From NCBI RefSeq assembly GCF_902506165.1, contig NZ_LR733817.1, positions 5,768,184-5,832,183 on the forward strand: DNA of 64,000 nucleotides, read 5' to 3'. Position 1 is the stretch's first letter, and the number at the start of each line of letters is the position of its first letter. The stretch is from Bosea sp. 29B. GTDB taxonomy: Bacteria; Pseudomonadota; Alphaproteobacteria; Rhizobiales; Beijerinckiaceae. Positions 37,963 to 46,868 of this stretch are shown here, in pieces. The position numbers were made by a program, and so were the translations under genes. A model generated the notes under the pieces. It saw only the letters and a program-made list of their open reading frames with translations, made no database searches and was not told where the DNA came from.

Positions 37963-39294
37963 GTGGTCGTCGCGCCGATGGCATGCGGTTCTGGACCGGA
38001 AGGCGAGCATATCGGCGCAGCCTGTTGGCGCGCAGCCTTGCCCGCTAGCCTCTGCTTGGCGCTCCTCTCGCAGACCGCCCTCGCCGCGCCGCTGCGCCTG
38101 CCGCCCCGTCCGGCGCAGGCTCCAAGCTTCGCTCGCGCCTGCACGATCGCGCTTCCCGAGATCAGGCCTCTCTTCGCCAGCACCCCAACCGCCATCGACA
38201 AGGACGAAGCGGACGACGACAGCGCCGATGACGAGGATGATGACGACGACGAGGACCCGCCGGAGCATGGCCTCGTCCTGCCGGGATCGGCCACCTGCCT
38301 TTCCATCTCCGGCACGGTTAGCGCCGGCATGCAGCGCGATTCCTTCCGCGCCTCGCGCAACGGCCCGCCGGCCCCCTCGCCCGCGACCTCTTTCCCGGTC
38401 AGCGCCGCTTTCCGCATCGCGACCTCGCACGAGCTCTCCTCAGGCCTGCGCGTCGGCACCGCCTTCGGCTTCACTCTTTACAGCCCGGTCGACGGCATCA
38501 GCGAACCATCGATCGACGAGGCGACGATCCTGGTCGGCCCCTGGACCTTCGGGCTCGATGCTTCCCGCTTCTCGTTCTGGACCGGCGACGAGTTCATCTT
38601 CTCGGCGCGCGTGCCCTCGCGCACCGTCGGCATCATCGCGCTGGAACTGCCGCTGACCGAGAGCTGGACGGCAACGCTCGCCCTCGAGGACCCGTCGCTC
38701 GGCAACACCGCTTCGAGCGCACCGGTCCAGACCGGCCGGCGCATACCGGACACAGTCGGCCGCCTCGTCTACGAGCAGGGCGGCTGGACCGTGCATGGCG
38801 CGCTCGCCCTGCGCGAGATTCCCGGCACACCCGCGCGCTTCGGCCGGGCCGGCATCATCGGCGCGACCTATGAAGGCGAGGCGCTAGGCCATGGTTGGAG
38901 CCTGACCGCCCAGCTCGCTGGCGCGATCGATGGGGCGCCCTATCTCGGCTCGGTGCTCGACGCTCGCACCGTCAATCGCGTGCTGGTGGCAAGCGATGCC
39001 ACGCGCGGCTTCTCCGGCGTCGTCTCGGGCCGCTTCGAATGGACCGACGAGCTCGCCAGCAACACCTATCTCAGCCGCTATTGGCTCGAAGTGCCACTCG
39101 CCAACCAGATCCGCGGCGAGATCAGGATCGACCGCGTCGCCGCCAACCTGGTCTGGACCCCGGTGGAGGGCTTCAAGGCCGGCATCGAAAGCTCGGTCGC
39201 CTGGGCGAAGATCGCGCTCACCGGCCGCGAGATCGCGGCAGGCCTAGCGGGGCGGCAGATCTCGACGCAGCTGTTCATCGAGCGGAGTTTTTAG
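37963..39294 (+). CDS. Porin-like outer-membrane protein with acidic insert
   Basis: The protein has a signal-like N-terminus (ALPASLCLALLSQTALA) and many alternating hydrophobic strands such as WTFGLDASRFSFWTGDEFI and YLSRYWLEVPLANQIRGEIRID. It ends in Phe (FIERSF), as outer-membrane barrels do, and resembles the Rhizobiales porin family. Residues about 79-98 are an almost pure Asp/Glu run between the mature N-terminus and the first strands. The start is uncertain: GTG 37963 opens the frame, ATG 37978 is an alternative, and neither has a strong ribosome site. It may bind divalent cations through the acidic run. Confidence 0.7.
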   Translation: MVVAPMACGSGPEGEHIGAACWRAALPASLCLALLSQTALAAPLRLPPRPAQAPSFARACTIALPEIRPLFASTPTAIDKDEADDDSADDEDDDDDEDPPEHGLVLPGSATCLSISGTVSAGMQRDSFRASRNGPPAPSPATSFPVSAAFRIATSHELSSGLRVGTAFGFTLYSPVDGISEPSIDEATILVGPWTFGLDASRFSFWTGDEFIFSARVPSRTVGIIALELPLTESWTATLALEDPSLGNTASSAPVQTGRRIPDTVGRLVYEQGGWTVHGALALREIPGTPARFGRAGIIGATYEGEALGHGWSLTAQLAGAIDGAPYLGSVLDARTVNRVLVASDATRGFSGVVSGRFEWTDELASNTYLSRYWLEVPLANQIRGEIRIDRVAANLVWTPVEGFKAGIESSVAWAKIALTGREIAAGLAGRQISTQLFIERSF

Positions 39295-39302
39295 GCAGGA
39301 AC

Positions 39303-39435
39303 GTCATTCTCGGGCGAAGCCCTCGGGTCCGGCCCAAGGATAAACTCCGCGCAGACCCGAGAATCTCAGGACGAGGAGCCGCTGATCAGAGCCTCACGGG
39401 CCCGTCATGCTCGGGTCAAGCCCGAGCATGACGGG
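39303..39435 (-). repeat. Intergenic palindromic repeat, copy C
   Basis: Same family as copy A, in opposite orientation. The hairpin ATGCTCGGG-TCAAG-CCCGAGCAT is intact (39407-39429). The other hairpin has ATTCTCGGG and CCCGAGAAT arms separated by a longer, partly duplicated spacer. It lies between the porin and rarA stops, which are convergent. Confidence 0.85.
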
Positions 39436-39440
39436 CTACG

Positions 39441-40748
39441 CTACTCCCCGCGCTCCTGCCGGAGCTTCTCCCAGTATTCCAGCCGCTTTCTGATCTCGCG
39501 TTCGAAGCCGCGCTCCGGCGGATCGTAGAAGCGCTGGCGGCCGAGTGCGTCGGGCCAGTAGTTCTGGCCGGAAAAGGCGTCGGGCGCGTCATGATCATAG
39601 GCGTAATCAGCGCCGTAGCCCTCTTCCTTCATCAGCTTGGTCGGCGCGTTCAGGATGGTCTTGGGCGGCGTCAGCGAGCCCGCCTGCTTGGCTGTGCGCA
39701 TCGCCGCCTTGTAGGCGACATAGGCCGCGTTCGATTTCGGCGCGGTGGCGAGATAAATCACCGTATTGGCCAAGGCGAGCTCGCCCTCGGGCGAGCCGAG
39801 CTGCTCATAGGTCTCGGCCGCGGCGCGGGCATGCACCAGCGCCTGCGGGTCGGCGAGGCCGATATCCTCGACCGCCATCCGCACCAGCCGCCGCGCCAGG
39901 AAGCGCGGATCCTCGCCGGCATCGAGCATGCGGGCGAAATAGTAGAGCGCCGCGTCGGGATCGGAGCCGCGGATCGTCTTGTGCAGCGCCGAGATCAGGT
40001 TGTAGTGGCCGTCCTGCGCCTTGTCGTAGATCGGCGCGCGGCGCTGGATCACCTCGGAAAGACCGGCTTCGTCGAAGATCTCGCCCGGCTTGGCGGCGCG
40101 CCAGGTCTCCTCCGCCAGGGTCAGCACCGCCCGCCCGTCGCCATCGGCGAAGCGTGCCAAAGCGAGCCGCGCCTCCGGCGTCAGCGGCAACTCGCGATTC
40201 TCCAGCGCCTCGGCCCGGCCGAGCATGAAGAGCAGCGCGCCTTCGTCGAGCGCCTTGAAGGTCAGGACGCGGGCGCGCGAGAGCAGCGCCGCATTGAGCG
40301 CGAAGGACGGGTTCTCGGTGGTGGCGCCGACCAGCGTGATCGTGCCGTCCTCCATCACCGGCAGGAAGGCGTCCTGCTGGGCCCGGTTGAAGCGGTGGAT
40401 CTCGTCGACGAACAGCAAGGTGCCCCGACCGCCGAGCCGGCGGCCGCGGGCGGCGTCGAAGGCCTTCTTCAGGTCGGCGACCCCCGAGAAGATCGCGCTG
40501 ATCTGCTCGAAACCGAGATCGGTCTGCCCCGCGAGCAGGCGCGCCACCGTGGTCTTGCCGGTGCCGGGCGGGCCCCAGAAGATCAGGCTGCCGAGCGAGC
40601 CCGAGGCGATCAGCCGGGTCAGCACGCCGTCCTCGCCGGTCAGGTGATCCTGGCCGGAGACCTCGCCGAGCGTCGTCGGCCGCACCCGGTCAGCGAGGGG
40701 GCGCGGACCGGATTTATCGAGGCCGGATACGGCGAAGAGGTCGCTCAT
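39441..40748 (-). CDS. rarA: Replication-associated recombination protein RarA (MgsA)
   Basis: The 435-residue AAA+ ATPase has Walker A GPPGTGKTT, Walker B LLFVDEIHRFN, sensor 1 GATTENPSF and the C-terminal RarA tetramerisation domain with DPQALVHARAAAETYEQLG and EEGYGADYAYDHDAPDAFSGQNYWPD in pieces. RarA acts at stalled replication forks and single-strand-binding protein-coated gaps, and is related to clamp loaders and RuvB. Repeat copies C and D flank the gene on both sides. Confidence 0.95.
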   Translation of the reverse strand: MSDLFAVSGLDKSGPRPLADRVRPTTLGEVSGQDHLTGEDGVLTRLIASGSLGSLIFWGPPGTGKTTVARLLAGQTDLGFEQISAIFSGVADLKKAFDAARGRRLGGRGTLLFVDEIHRFNRAQQDAFLPVMEDGTITLVGATTENPSFALNAALLSRARVLTFKALDEGALLFMLGRAEALENRELPLTPEARLALARFADGDGRAVLTLAEETWRAAKPGEIFDEAGLSEVIQRRAPIYDKAQDGHYNLISALHKTIRGSDPDAALYYFARMLDAGEDPRFLARRLVRMAVEDIGLADPQALVHARAAAETYEQLGSPEGELALANTVIYLATAPKSNAAYVAYKAAMRTAKQAGSLTPPKTILNAPTKLMKEEGYGADYAYDHDAPDAFSGQNYWPDALGRQRFYDPPERGFEREIRKRLEYWEKLRQERGE

Positions 40749-40759
40749 TGCAATGGGTC

Positions 40760-40850
40760 GTCATGCTCGGGCTTGGCCCGAGCATCTCGGAAACCAGCTA
40801 TCTGGTCATGAGATTCCCGGGTCTGCGCTTCGCTTCGCCCGAGAATGAGG
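40760..40850 (+). repeat. Intergenic palindromic repeat, copy D
   Basis: Same family and orientation as copy A: ATGCTCGGG-CTTGG-CCCGAGCAT, then ATTCCCGGG..CCCGAGAAT with one mismatch. It begins 12 bases upstream of the rarA start and ends 20 bases before the degP stop, so it fills the gap between the two minus-strand genes. Confidence 0.85.
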
Positions 40851-40869
40851 GGGATGTCCAGCACCACCC

Positions 40870-42303
40870 TCACCCGCCGAATGTCGAGGTGACCGTCTGG
40901 CCGCCCCGCGAGATCGTCACCTCCCAGGAGCGCTTGCGCTCGCGCGTCGCGAGCTCGATCTCGCGCGAGGCGTTGATGCGCTCGCCATTGATGGCGAGGA
41001 TGAGATCGCCCTTCTGGAAGCCGACGCGCGCGGCCGGGCTGCCCTCCTCGATATTGCCGACGACGACGCCCTCGGTCGAGAGGTCGATCGAGAGCTCCTC
41101 GGCCACCGCAGGCGACAGGTTCAGCACGGTAAGACCCGTGAAGGGCGAGCGGCCGGCGACCTTGACCGGCTCGCGCGGGCGCGTCTCCGGCGCCGGCATC
41201 AGCTTGACGGGGACGGTGATGCGCTTGCCGCCGCGGAGCACGGTGAGCTGCGTGGTGCTGCCGATCGGCCGCGTGGCGAAGCGATAGCCGAAGCTCTCGG
41301 GATCGTCGACGCCGACACCATCGATGGCGAGGATCACGTCCGAGCGCTTGAGGCCGCCTTCGGCCGCAGGCCCGGAGTCGACGACGCTGGCGACGACCGA
41401 GCCGGCCGGCCGGTCGAGCCCGAGCCCGTCGGCGACATCCTGGGTCAGCGCCTGCAGCCGCGCCCCGAACCAGGCCCGGCGGACCGTCGTCGCCCCCGTC
41501 TTGGCGCTGTCGACGACGACGCGGACCATGGCCGAGGGAATGGCGAAGCCGATGCCGACGCTGCCGCCCGACTTCGAGAAGATCGCGGTGTTGATGCCGG
41601 TGAGCCGGCCCTGCATGTCGACCAGCGCGCCGCCGGAATTGCCGGGGTTGATCGCGGCGTCGGTCTGGATGAAGGACTGGGCGTCGCCGACGCCCACTTG
41701 AGTGCGGGCCAGCGCCGAGACGATGCCTTGCGTCACCGTCTGGCCGACGCCGAACGGGTTGCCGATCGCCAGCACGAGATCGCCGATCTGCAGCGCGTCG
41801 GAATCGCCGAGCTCGATCGCTGCGAGGTCCTTGGCGCCCTTGAGCTTGAGCACGGCGAGATCCGTGCGCGGATCGCGCAGCAGGATCGTCGCCTCGTATT
41901 CGCGCTTGTCGGCCAGCGCCACCTTGACCTCGGTCATCCCCTCGATGACGTGGTTGTTAGTGACGACGAGCCCCGCGCCGGCATCGACGATCACGCCCGA
42001 GCCGAGCGAGCGCTGCACCTGCTCGCGCGGCAGGCCGAAGCCGCCATCACCGAAGAAGCGGCGGAAGAACGGATCGTCCATGAACGGGTTCTGTGGCCGC
42101 CGCTCAACGCGCGCGCCATAGACGTTGACGACCGAGGGCGCGGTCTTCTGCACCACCGGCGCGAAGGACAGCGTGATCTGCTGGCGCGCCTCCGGCACTT
42201 GCCGGGCCTGGGCGAGGGCCAGCGTCGAAGCGCCCGCGGACAGAGCAAGGCCGAGGGTCAGGGCGACAAGCTGACTACGATTCGGCACGATGGAACGGCG
42301 CAT
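40870..42303 (-). CDS. Do-like periplasmic serine protease (DegP/DegQ family)
   Basis: The 477-residue protein has a signal peptide (cleaved near TLALAQA), then a trypsin-like domain with catalytic triad in TNNHVIEG (His), RTDLAVLKL (Asp) and NPGNSGGALV (Ser). Two PDZ domains follow (about 275-370 and 385-475). It is a periplasmic quality-control protease and chaperone. AAGGAGA stands 5-6 bases before ATG 42303; the longer open frame upstream is not coding. It is divergent from the BLUF gene. Confidence 0.94.
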   Translation of the reverse strand: MRRSIVPNRSQLVALTLGLALSAGASTLALAQARQVPEARQQITLSFAPVVQKTAPSVVNVYGARVERRPQNPFMDDPFFRRFFGDGGFGLPREQVQRSLGSGVIVDAGAGLVVTNNHVIEGMTEVKVALADKREYEATILLRDPRTDLAVLKLKGAKDLAAIELGDSDALQIGDLVLAIGNPFGVGQTVTQGIVSALARTQVGVGDAQSFIQTDAAINPGNSGGALVDMQGRLTGINTAIFSKSGGSVGIGFAIPSAMVRVVVDSAKTGATTVRRAWFGARLQALTQDVADGLGLDRPAGSVVASVVDSGPAAEGGLKRSDVILAIDGVGVDDPESFGYRFATRPIGSTTQLTVLRGGKRITVPVKLMPAPETRPREPVKVAGRSPFTGLTVLNLSPAVAEELSIDLSTEGVVVGNIEEGSPAARVGFQKGDLILAINGERINASREIELATRERKRSWEVTISRGGQTVTSTFGG

Positions 42304-42459
42304 GCCGATCTCCTTCTTGAAACAAAACAACTGCCTCGGGCGTTCGTTTCCCGAACTATCCTTCCACGGCAGCAGCCCGGACAGTCTCGGAAACACGCGC
42401 TGCGTGATTCCGTTCCGGGTCGCGCAACACCCCGCCTTGCCCCCGAAAGGACCGTCGAC

Positions 42460-42879
42460 GTGAGCCTCGTGCGCCTTGTTTATGCCAGCCGCAGCCGACT
42501 CGTCGAGGCGGATCGACGCGTCGAGCTCGCGCGCATTCTCGAGACGGCGCAACGGCTCAATGCCGAAAGGCATCTCACAGGTTTCCTGATGGCGACACCG
42601 GGCGGATTCGCCCAGATCCTCGAAGGCGAGGCCGGCTCTATCGCGGAAACCTATGGCCGGATCATGGTCGATCCGCGCCATGGCGATCTGCGTCTGCTGG
42701 CGCAGGATGCCGTTGCTCACCGGCAGTTCGCCGGCTGGGCGATGGCCTTCGCCGAGCGCAACGAGACGACCGCTTTCATCTTCAGTCTCTACGGCATCTC
42801 GCCGAATGCCGAAATCTTCGAACAGCCCCTGGACGTGCTGCTCGATCTCGCCGCCGAACTCGCCAGCGCCCGGGCCTAG
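42460..42879 (+). CDS. Short BLUF-domain blue-light sensor (GTG start)
   Basis: The 139-residue protein is almost entirely one BLUF domain, which binds FAD and senses blue light through a hydrogen-bond switch. Key residues fall at canonical positions when the start is GTG 42460: Tyr8 (LVYAS), Asn34 (RLNAERHLTGFL), Gln52 (FAQILEG), the DPRH turn at 70-73, and Trp92/Met94 (FAGWAMAF). AAAGGA lies 8 bases before the GTG. The frame is open for about 250 codons upstream, which would hide this start. Like PixD it carries no output domain, so it should act by protein contact. No partner is adjacent. Confidence 0.88.
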   Translation: MSLVRLVYASRSRLVEADRRVELARILETAQRLNAERHLTGFLMATPGGFAQILEGEAGSIAETYGRIMVDPRHGDLRLLAQDAVAHRQFAGWAMAFAERNETTAFIFSLYGISPNAEIFEQPLDVLLDLAAELASARA

Positions 42880-42948
42880 AGCCATTCCAGTAAAAGTGCG
42901 TAGCGGTTTTGCGTCCGGAATTGCGGAGGAACAAAAGGATGGAACTGC

Positions 42949-43905
42949 CTATTTGGCGTCGCTGAGCAGCACCTTGTACTTCTCGATCTCGGCCGGGACC
43001 ATCTTGGCGACGAACTCCGGCGACATCTCGTCGCTCGAAGGCAGCACCGAGGAGAGCTCCTTGAAGCGCCCATGCAGCTTCTCGCTGGAAAGCGCGGTGC
43101 GCAGTGCCTGGTTCAGTCGGTCGATCACCGGCTGCGGCGTGCCCTTCGGCGCGAAGATCGCATTCCAGCCCTGCGCCTGGAACGCCGGCAGCCCGGCCTC
43201 GGCCGAGGTCGGCACATCAGGCAGGCTCGGCAGGCGCTGCGGCGTCGCCACCACCAGCGCCTTGACCTTGTTGCCCTGGACCGCGCCGGAGAGCGAGGTC
43301 GCGGCATCGCAGACACCGTCGATCTGGCCACCCATCAGGTCGTTCAGCGCCGGCCCCGCGCCGCGATAGCTCACCAGCGCCACGTCGAGGCCGGACGCCT
43401 TCAGGAAGTTGCGGCAGATCAGATAGTTCGACGAGCCGACGCCGGCATGGCCGAGGCTGAGCTTGCCGGGATTGGCCTTGGCGTAGGCGAGGAACTCCTT
43501 GAGGTCCTTGGCCGGGAAGTCGAGCTTCAGCGCGATCATCGGCGAGGTCTTGGCGACGAGGCCGATCGGCACGAAATCGGCGGGCGTGTATTTGAGGTCG
43601 TTGTAGATCGTGTAGGAGGCGGCATTGGTGCCGCTGTTGCCGATCACGATGGTGTAGCCGTCGGGCTCGGCCCTCGCCGCCCGCGTCAAGGCGGTCGCGC
43701 CGCCCGCCCCGCCCATGTTCTCCATCACGATGCGCTGGCCGAGAACCTGCGCCATTTCCTCGCCGACCAGGCGCGCGATCACGTCGGAGGAGCCGCCGGC
43801 CGCGAACGGCACCAGCATGTTGATCGGCTTCGACGGATACTTGTCCTGGGCCTGTGCCGGCAGGACGGCGATCGCGGCGAGAACGGCCAGAGCAGCGCGC
43901 TTCAT
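42949..43905 (-). CDS. Bug/TctC-family periplasmic substrate-binding protein
   Basis: The 318-residue protein has a signal peptide (cleaved near PAQAQ) and the Bug signature: KPINMLVPFAAGGSSDVIAR, GGAGGATALTRAARAEPDGYT, YTPADFVPIGLVAK and LPDVPTSAEAGLP. Such proteins bind carboxylates such as citrate, glutamate or nicotinate. No tctA or tctB permease genes are nearby, as is common for the many orphan Bug genes of proteobacteria. Ligand unknown. Confidence 0.9.
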   Translation of the reverse strand: MKRAALAVLAAIAVLPAQAQDKYPSKPINMLVPFAAGGSSDVIARLVGEEMAQVLGQRIVMENMGGAGGATALTRAARAEPDGYTIVIGNSGTNAASYTIYNDLKYTPADFVPIGLVAKTSPMIALKLDFPAKDLKEFLAYAKANPGKLSLGHAGVGSSNYLICRNFLKASGLDVALVSYRGAGPALNDLMGGQIDGVCDAATSLSGAVQGNKVKALVVATPQRLPSLPDVPTSAEAGLPAFQAQGWNAIFAPKGTPQPVIDRLNQALRTALSSEKLHGRFKELSSVLPSSDEMSPEFVAKMVPAEIEKYKVLLSDAK

Positions 43906-44066
43906 GAAAAAACATCTCCCTCGACGCCGGGCTTTTTCCAAAGCGGCATTCAGAACCGCCCTGCCCGATCAAAGCTGACGCTAGCATCGGCCTGACGCAG
44001 CGAAAAGCGCGAGCGAGCGCAACAATCTCGCGCAGCAATCGCGGTCGGCCCCTGTCGCAGGCAAAC

Positions 44067-44095
44067 AAAAAGGGCGGCCCGAAGACCGCCCTTTT
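44067..44095 (-). terminator. Terminator of the rpsM-rplQ transcription unit
   Basis: A 10-bp stem, AAAAGGGCGG (44068-44077) against CCGCCCTTTT (44086-44095), lies 24 bases beyond the rplQ stop. On the minus strand the stem is followed by a T run. Confidence 0.85.
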
Positions 44096-44119
44096 CGAAA
44101 TGCTTGATGCCGGTGCGGC

Positions 44120-44539
44120 TCAGGCCGCCTGCTCGTCATCCGCCGTGAAGACCGGGCCGGAATCCTTGCCCTTGGCGTCGACGTCGCGATCGACGAACTC
44201 GATCACCGCGAGCGGGGCGTTGTCGCCGAAGCGGAAGCCCGCCTTCATGATGCGCAGATAGCCGCCATTGCGCTCCTTGTAGCGCGGGCCGAGCACGGCG
44301 AAGAGCTTGCCGACCAGGGCGACGTCCTTGATCTGCGCGATCGCCTGGCGGCGGGCGTGCAGGTCACCGCGCTTGCCGAGCGTGACCAGCTTCTCGACGA
44401 CCGGACGCAGATCTTTCGCCTTCGGCAGCGTGGTGGTGATCTGCTCGTGCTTGATCAGGGCCTGGGCCATGTTGGCGAACATCGCCTGGCGATGCTCGGC
44501 AGTGCGGTTGAAACGACGACCGCGGAAACCGTGACGCAT
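44120..44539 (-). CDS. rplQ: 50S ribosomal protein L17
   Basis: The 139-residue protein begins [20 protein letters not shown], the diagnostic L17 N-terminus, and contains [22 protein letters not shown]17 binds 23S rRNA near the exit-tunnel side. It is the last gene of the rpsM-rpsK-rpoA-rplQ unit, 113 bases after rpoA, and is followed by a clear terminator. The C-terminal 20 residues are a variable acidic tail. Confidence 0.97.
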   Translation of the reverse strand: MRHGFRGRRFNRTAEHRQAMFANMAQALIKHEQITTTLPKAKDLRPVVEKLVTLGKRGDLHARRQAIAQIKDVALVGKLFAVLGPRYKERNGGYLRIMKAGFRFGDNAPLAVIEFVDRDVDAKGKDSGPVFTADDEQAA

Positions 44540-44652
44540 GTTTGGCTCCTTCGTTGCTTACGGCCGCCGTGCCACGGAACGGCCGTCCTTTATGCTCCGG
44601 TGCTCATGCGCCGGGCGGGAAGTGGCGCGGGAAGCAGTCCCGCGCCGGGGTC

Positions 44653-45669
44653 TCAGTAATGCTCTTCGAAGCGCTTCGCCAGCTCTTCGATGTTCTCCGG
44701 CGGCCAGCCCTGCACGTCCATGCCGAGATGGAGGCCCATGGTGGCGAGCACTTCCTTGATCTCGTTCAGCGACTTGCGGCCGAAGTTCGGGGTGCGCAGC
44801 ATCTCGCCCTCCGACTTCTGGATGAGATCGCCGATATAGACGATGTTGTCGTTCTTCAGGCAGTTCGCCGAGCGGACCGACAGTTCGAGCTCGTCGACCT
44901 TCTTGAGCAGGGCCGGGTTGAACGGCAGCTGCGGCGCGGTCGAGACGGCCTCTTCCTTGCGCGGCTCTTCGAAGGTGATGAAGACGGCGAGCTGGTCCTG
45001 CAGGATGCGGGCGGCGAGCGCCAGCGCGTCCTCAGGCGAAACCGAGCCGTTGGTCTCGATCTGCATGGTCAGCATGTCGCGGTCGAGATTCTGGCCCTCG
45101 CGGGTGTTCTCGACGCGATAGGAGACCTTCTTGACCGGCGAGTACAGGCTGTCGACCGGGATCAGGCCAATCGGCGCGTCCTCGGGACGGTTCTGCTCGG
45201 AGGGGACATAGCCCTTGCCGGTGTTGACCGTGAACTCCATGCGGATCTCGGCCCCGTCGTCGAGCGTGCAGAGCACGAGCTCGGGGTTGAGGATCGAGAC
45301 GTCGCCGATGGTGTTGATGTCGCCTGCCGTCACGGCGCCCGGGCCGGTCTTGCGCAGGGTCATGCGCTTGGGACCCTCGCCCTGCATCTTGATGGCGATC
45401 GCCTTGATGTTCAGGACGATGTCGGTGACGTCCTCGCGCACGCCCGGGATCGAGGAGAACTCATGCAGCACGCCGTCGATCTGGACGGCGGTGACGGCAG
45501 CGCCCTGGAGCGAGGAGAGCAGCACGCGACGCAGCGCATTGCCGAGCGTCATGCCGAAGCCGCGCTCGAGCGGACGCGCGATCACGGTAGCCTGACGCTT
45601 CGGGTCGTCGCCGACCTTGACTTCGAGCTTGTTAGGCTTGGACAGATCCTGCCAATTCTTGCTGATCAC
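44653..45669 (-). CDS. rpoA: RNA polymerase alpha subunit
   Basis: The 338-residue protein has the dimerisation N-domain ([19 protein letters not shown]; core [10 protein letters not shown]) and the C-terminal DNA- and activator-binding domain ([42 protein letters not shown]). It assembles the beta subunits and contacts UP elements and activators. It has the alphaproteobacterial type of start ([18 protein letters not shown]). Confidence 0.98.
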   Translation of the reverse strand: MISKNWQDLSKPNKLEVKVGDDPKRQATVIARPLERGFGMTLGNALRRVLLSSLQGAAVTAVQIDGVLHEFSSIPGVREDVTDIVLNIKAIAIKMQGEGPKRMTLRKTGPGAVTAGDINTIGDVSILNPELVLCTLDDGAEIRMEFTVNTGKGYVPSEQNRPEDAPIGLIPVDSLYSPVKKVSYRVENTREGQNLDRDMLTMQIETNGSVSPEDALALAARILQDQLAVFITFEEPRKEEAVSTAPQLPFNPALLKKVDELELSVRSANCLKNDNIVYIGDLIQKSEGEMLRTPNFGRKSLNEIKEVLATMGLHLGMDVQGWPPENIEELAKRFEEHY

Positions 45670-45760
45670 GACCGCACTCCTGGTGATTCAATAATGGCGG
45701 CGGCGGGCCGCCCCGTACCGGCGTCCGCCCCTGCGGACGCCGCTTCGATCCGGCTAAGGC

Positions 45761-46150
45761 TCAGACGCGGCGACGCTTGCGCGGCCGGCAGCCATTGTGC
45801 GGGATCGGCGTCACGTCGCGGATCGAGGTGACGGTGAAGCCGGCGGCCTGCAGCGCGCGCAGCGCCGACTCGCGGCCCGAACCCGGACCGGTGACCTCGA
45901 CCTCAAGGGTGCGCATGCCGTGCTCGGCAGCCTTGCGGGCAGCGTCCTCGGCGGCGACCTGGGCGGCATAGGGGGTCGACTTGCGCGAGCCCTTGAACCC
46001 CATCGTGCCGGCGGACGACCACGAGATCGTGTTGCCCTGCGCGTCGGTGATGGTGATCATGGTGTTGTTGAACGAGGCGTTCACATGCGCGACGCCGGAG
46101 ACGATGTTCTTGCGTTCGCGACGACGGACGCGTTGGGCTTCCTTGGCCAT
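45761..46150 (-). CDS. rpsK: 30S ribosomal protein S11
   Basis: The 129-residue protein has [38 protein letters not shown] and the ending [18 protein letters not shown], all typical of S11. It sits on the 30S platform and contacts mRNA at the E site. It lies 122 bases after rpsM and 91 before rpoA, wider gaps than in the upstream spc genes. Confidence 0.98.
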   Translation of the reverse strand: MAKEAQRVRRRERKNIVSGVAHVNASFNNTMITITDAQGNTISWSSAGTMGFKGSRKSTPYAAQVAAEDAARKAAEHGMRTLEVEVTGPGSGRESALRALQAAGFTVTSIRDVTPIPHNGCRPRKRRRV

Positions 46151-46272
46151 AGTCTCTTTCTTCCATCCTTCAGACGCGCCCGTGATGCCAGGCGCTGGGG
46201 ATATCGCCTGCCCGCGAGCGGGTCAGGCGACGCAAAACAATGCAGCGGGCCGGTTGTCCGGCCCGCCGACAC

Positions 46273-46641
46273 TCACTTCTTCTTGCCGGCGATCGGCTTC
46301 GCCTTGCCCTTGCGGGTGCGGGCGTTGGTGTGGGTGCGCTGGCCGCGCACCGGCAGCGAGCGGCGATGGCGCAGGCCGCGATAGCAGCCGAGGTCCATCA
46401 GGCGCTTGATGTTCATCGAGACTTCGCGACGCAGATCGCCCTCGACGAGATAGTCGCGGTCGATCGCCTCGCGGATCTGGAGAACCTCGGCGTCGGTCAG
46501 CTGGTTGACCCGGCGCTCGGCGGCGATGCCGACCTTCTCGCAGATCTCCTTGGCCTTGTGGGCGCCGATGCCGTGAATGTACTGCAGACCGATGACGACG
46601 CGCTTGCCGGTCGGAATGTTGACGCCCGCGATACGAGCCAT
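46273..46641 (-). CDS. rpsM: 30S ribosomal protein S13
   Basis: The 122-residue protein starts [20 protein letters not shown] and ends in the basic tail [20 protein letters not shown], which reaches between P-site tRNAs. ATG 46641 matches the universal S13 start; the longer frame upstream is leader. It is the first gene of its unit here and has its own promoter-like sequence and a structured leader. Confidence 0.98.
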   Translation of the reverse strand: MARIAGVNIPTGKRVVIGLQYIHGIGAHKAKEICEKVGIAAERRVNQLTDAEVLQIREAIDRDYLVEGDLRREVSMNIKRLMDLGCYRGLRHRRSLPVRGQRTHTNARTRKGKAKPIAGKKK

Positions 46642-46696
46642 GTTCTTCACCTCTCCATTGTGGCCATGACGCCAGGCGCCATGACAATGACAAGAA

Positions 46697-46729
46697 CTCC
46701 GCGTCCGGTGGAGGCCGGCCCTTGCGGAG
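46697..46729 (-). promoter_or_regulatory. Hairpin in the rpsM leader
   Basis: On the minus strand CTCCGC (46729-46724) pairs with GCGGAG (46702-46697), enclosing an inner CCGG/CCGG pair. It lies about 55 bases before the rpsM start. In E. coli the equivalent leader is bound by S4, but no such homology is claimed here. Confidence 0.4.
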
Positions 46730-46813
46730 CGTTGAATCCAGTCCACGCGAGAAAGCGACGTCGACCCTTCTTGCGAAGGCATCGGCATCGCTCAGCTGAA
46801 ACCGGATGGCGCG

Positions 46814-46842
46814 CTGGTAGTCGGTTAAGCGCGCCCTGTCAA
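46814..46842 (-). promoter_or_regulatory. Candidate promoter of the rpsM-rpsK-rpoA-rplQ unit
   Basis: On the minus strand a consensus TTGACA (46842-46837) is followed after exactly 17 bases by TACCAG (46819-46814). It lies just past the stop of the ABC binding-protein gene and about 170 bases before rpsM. Confidence 0.6.
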
Positions 46843-46868
46843 CCCAGTCGCGCCCGCCCCCGCTGCCT

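Noticed and set aside
41698..42459. Long upstream extension of the BLUF frame
   Set aside because: It lies opposite the coding sequence of the Do-like protease and translates to shadow-type sequence. BLUF begins at GTG 42460, which has a ribosome site.
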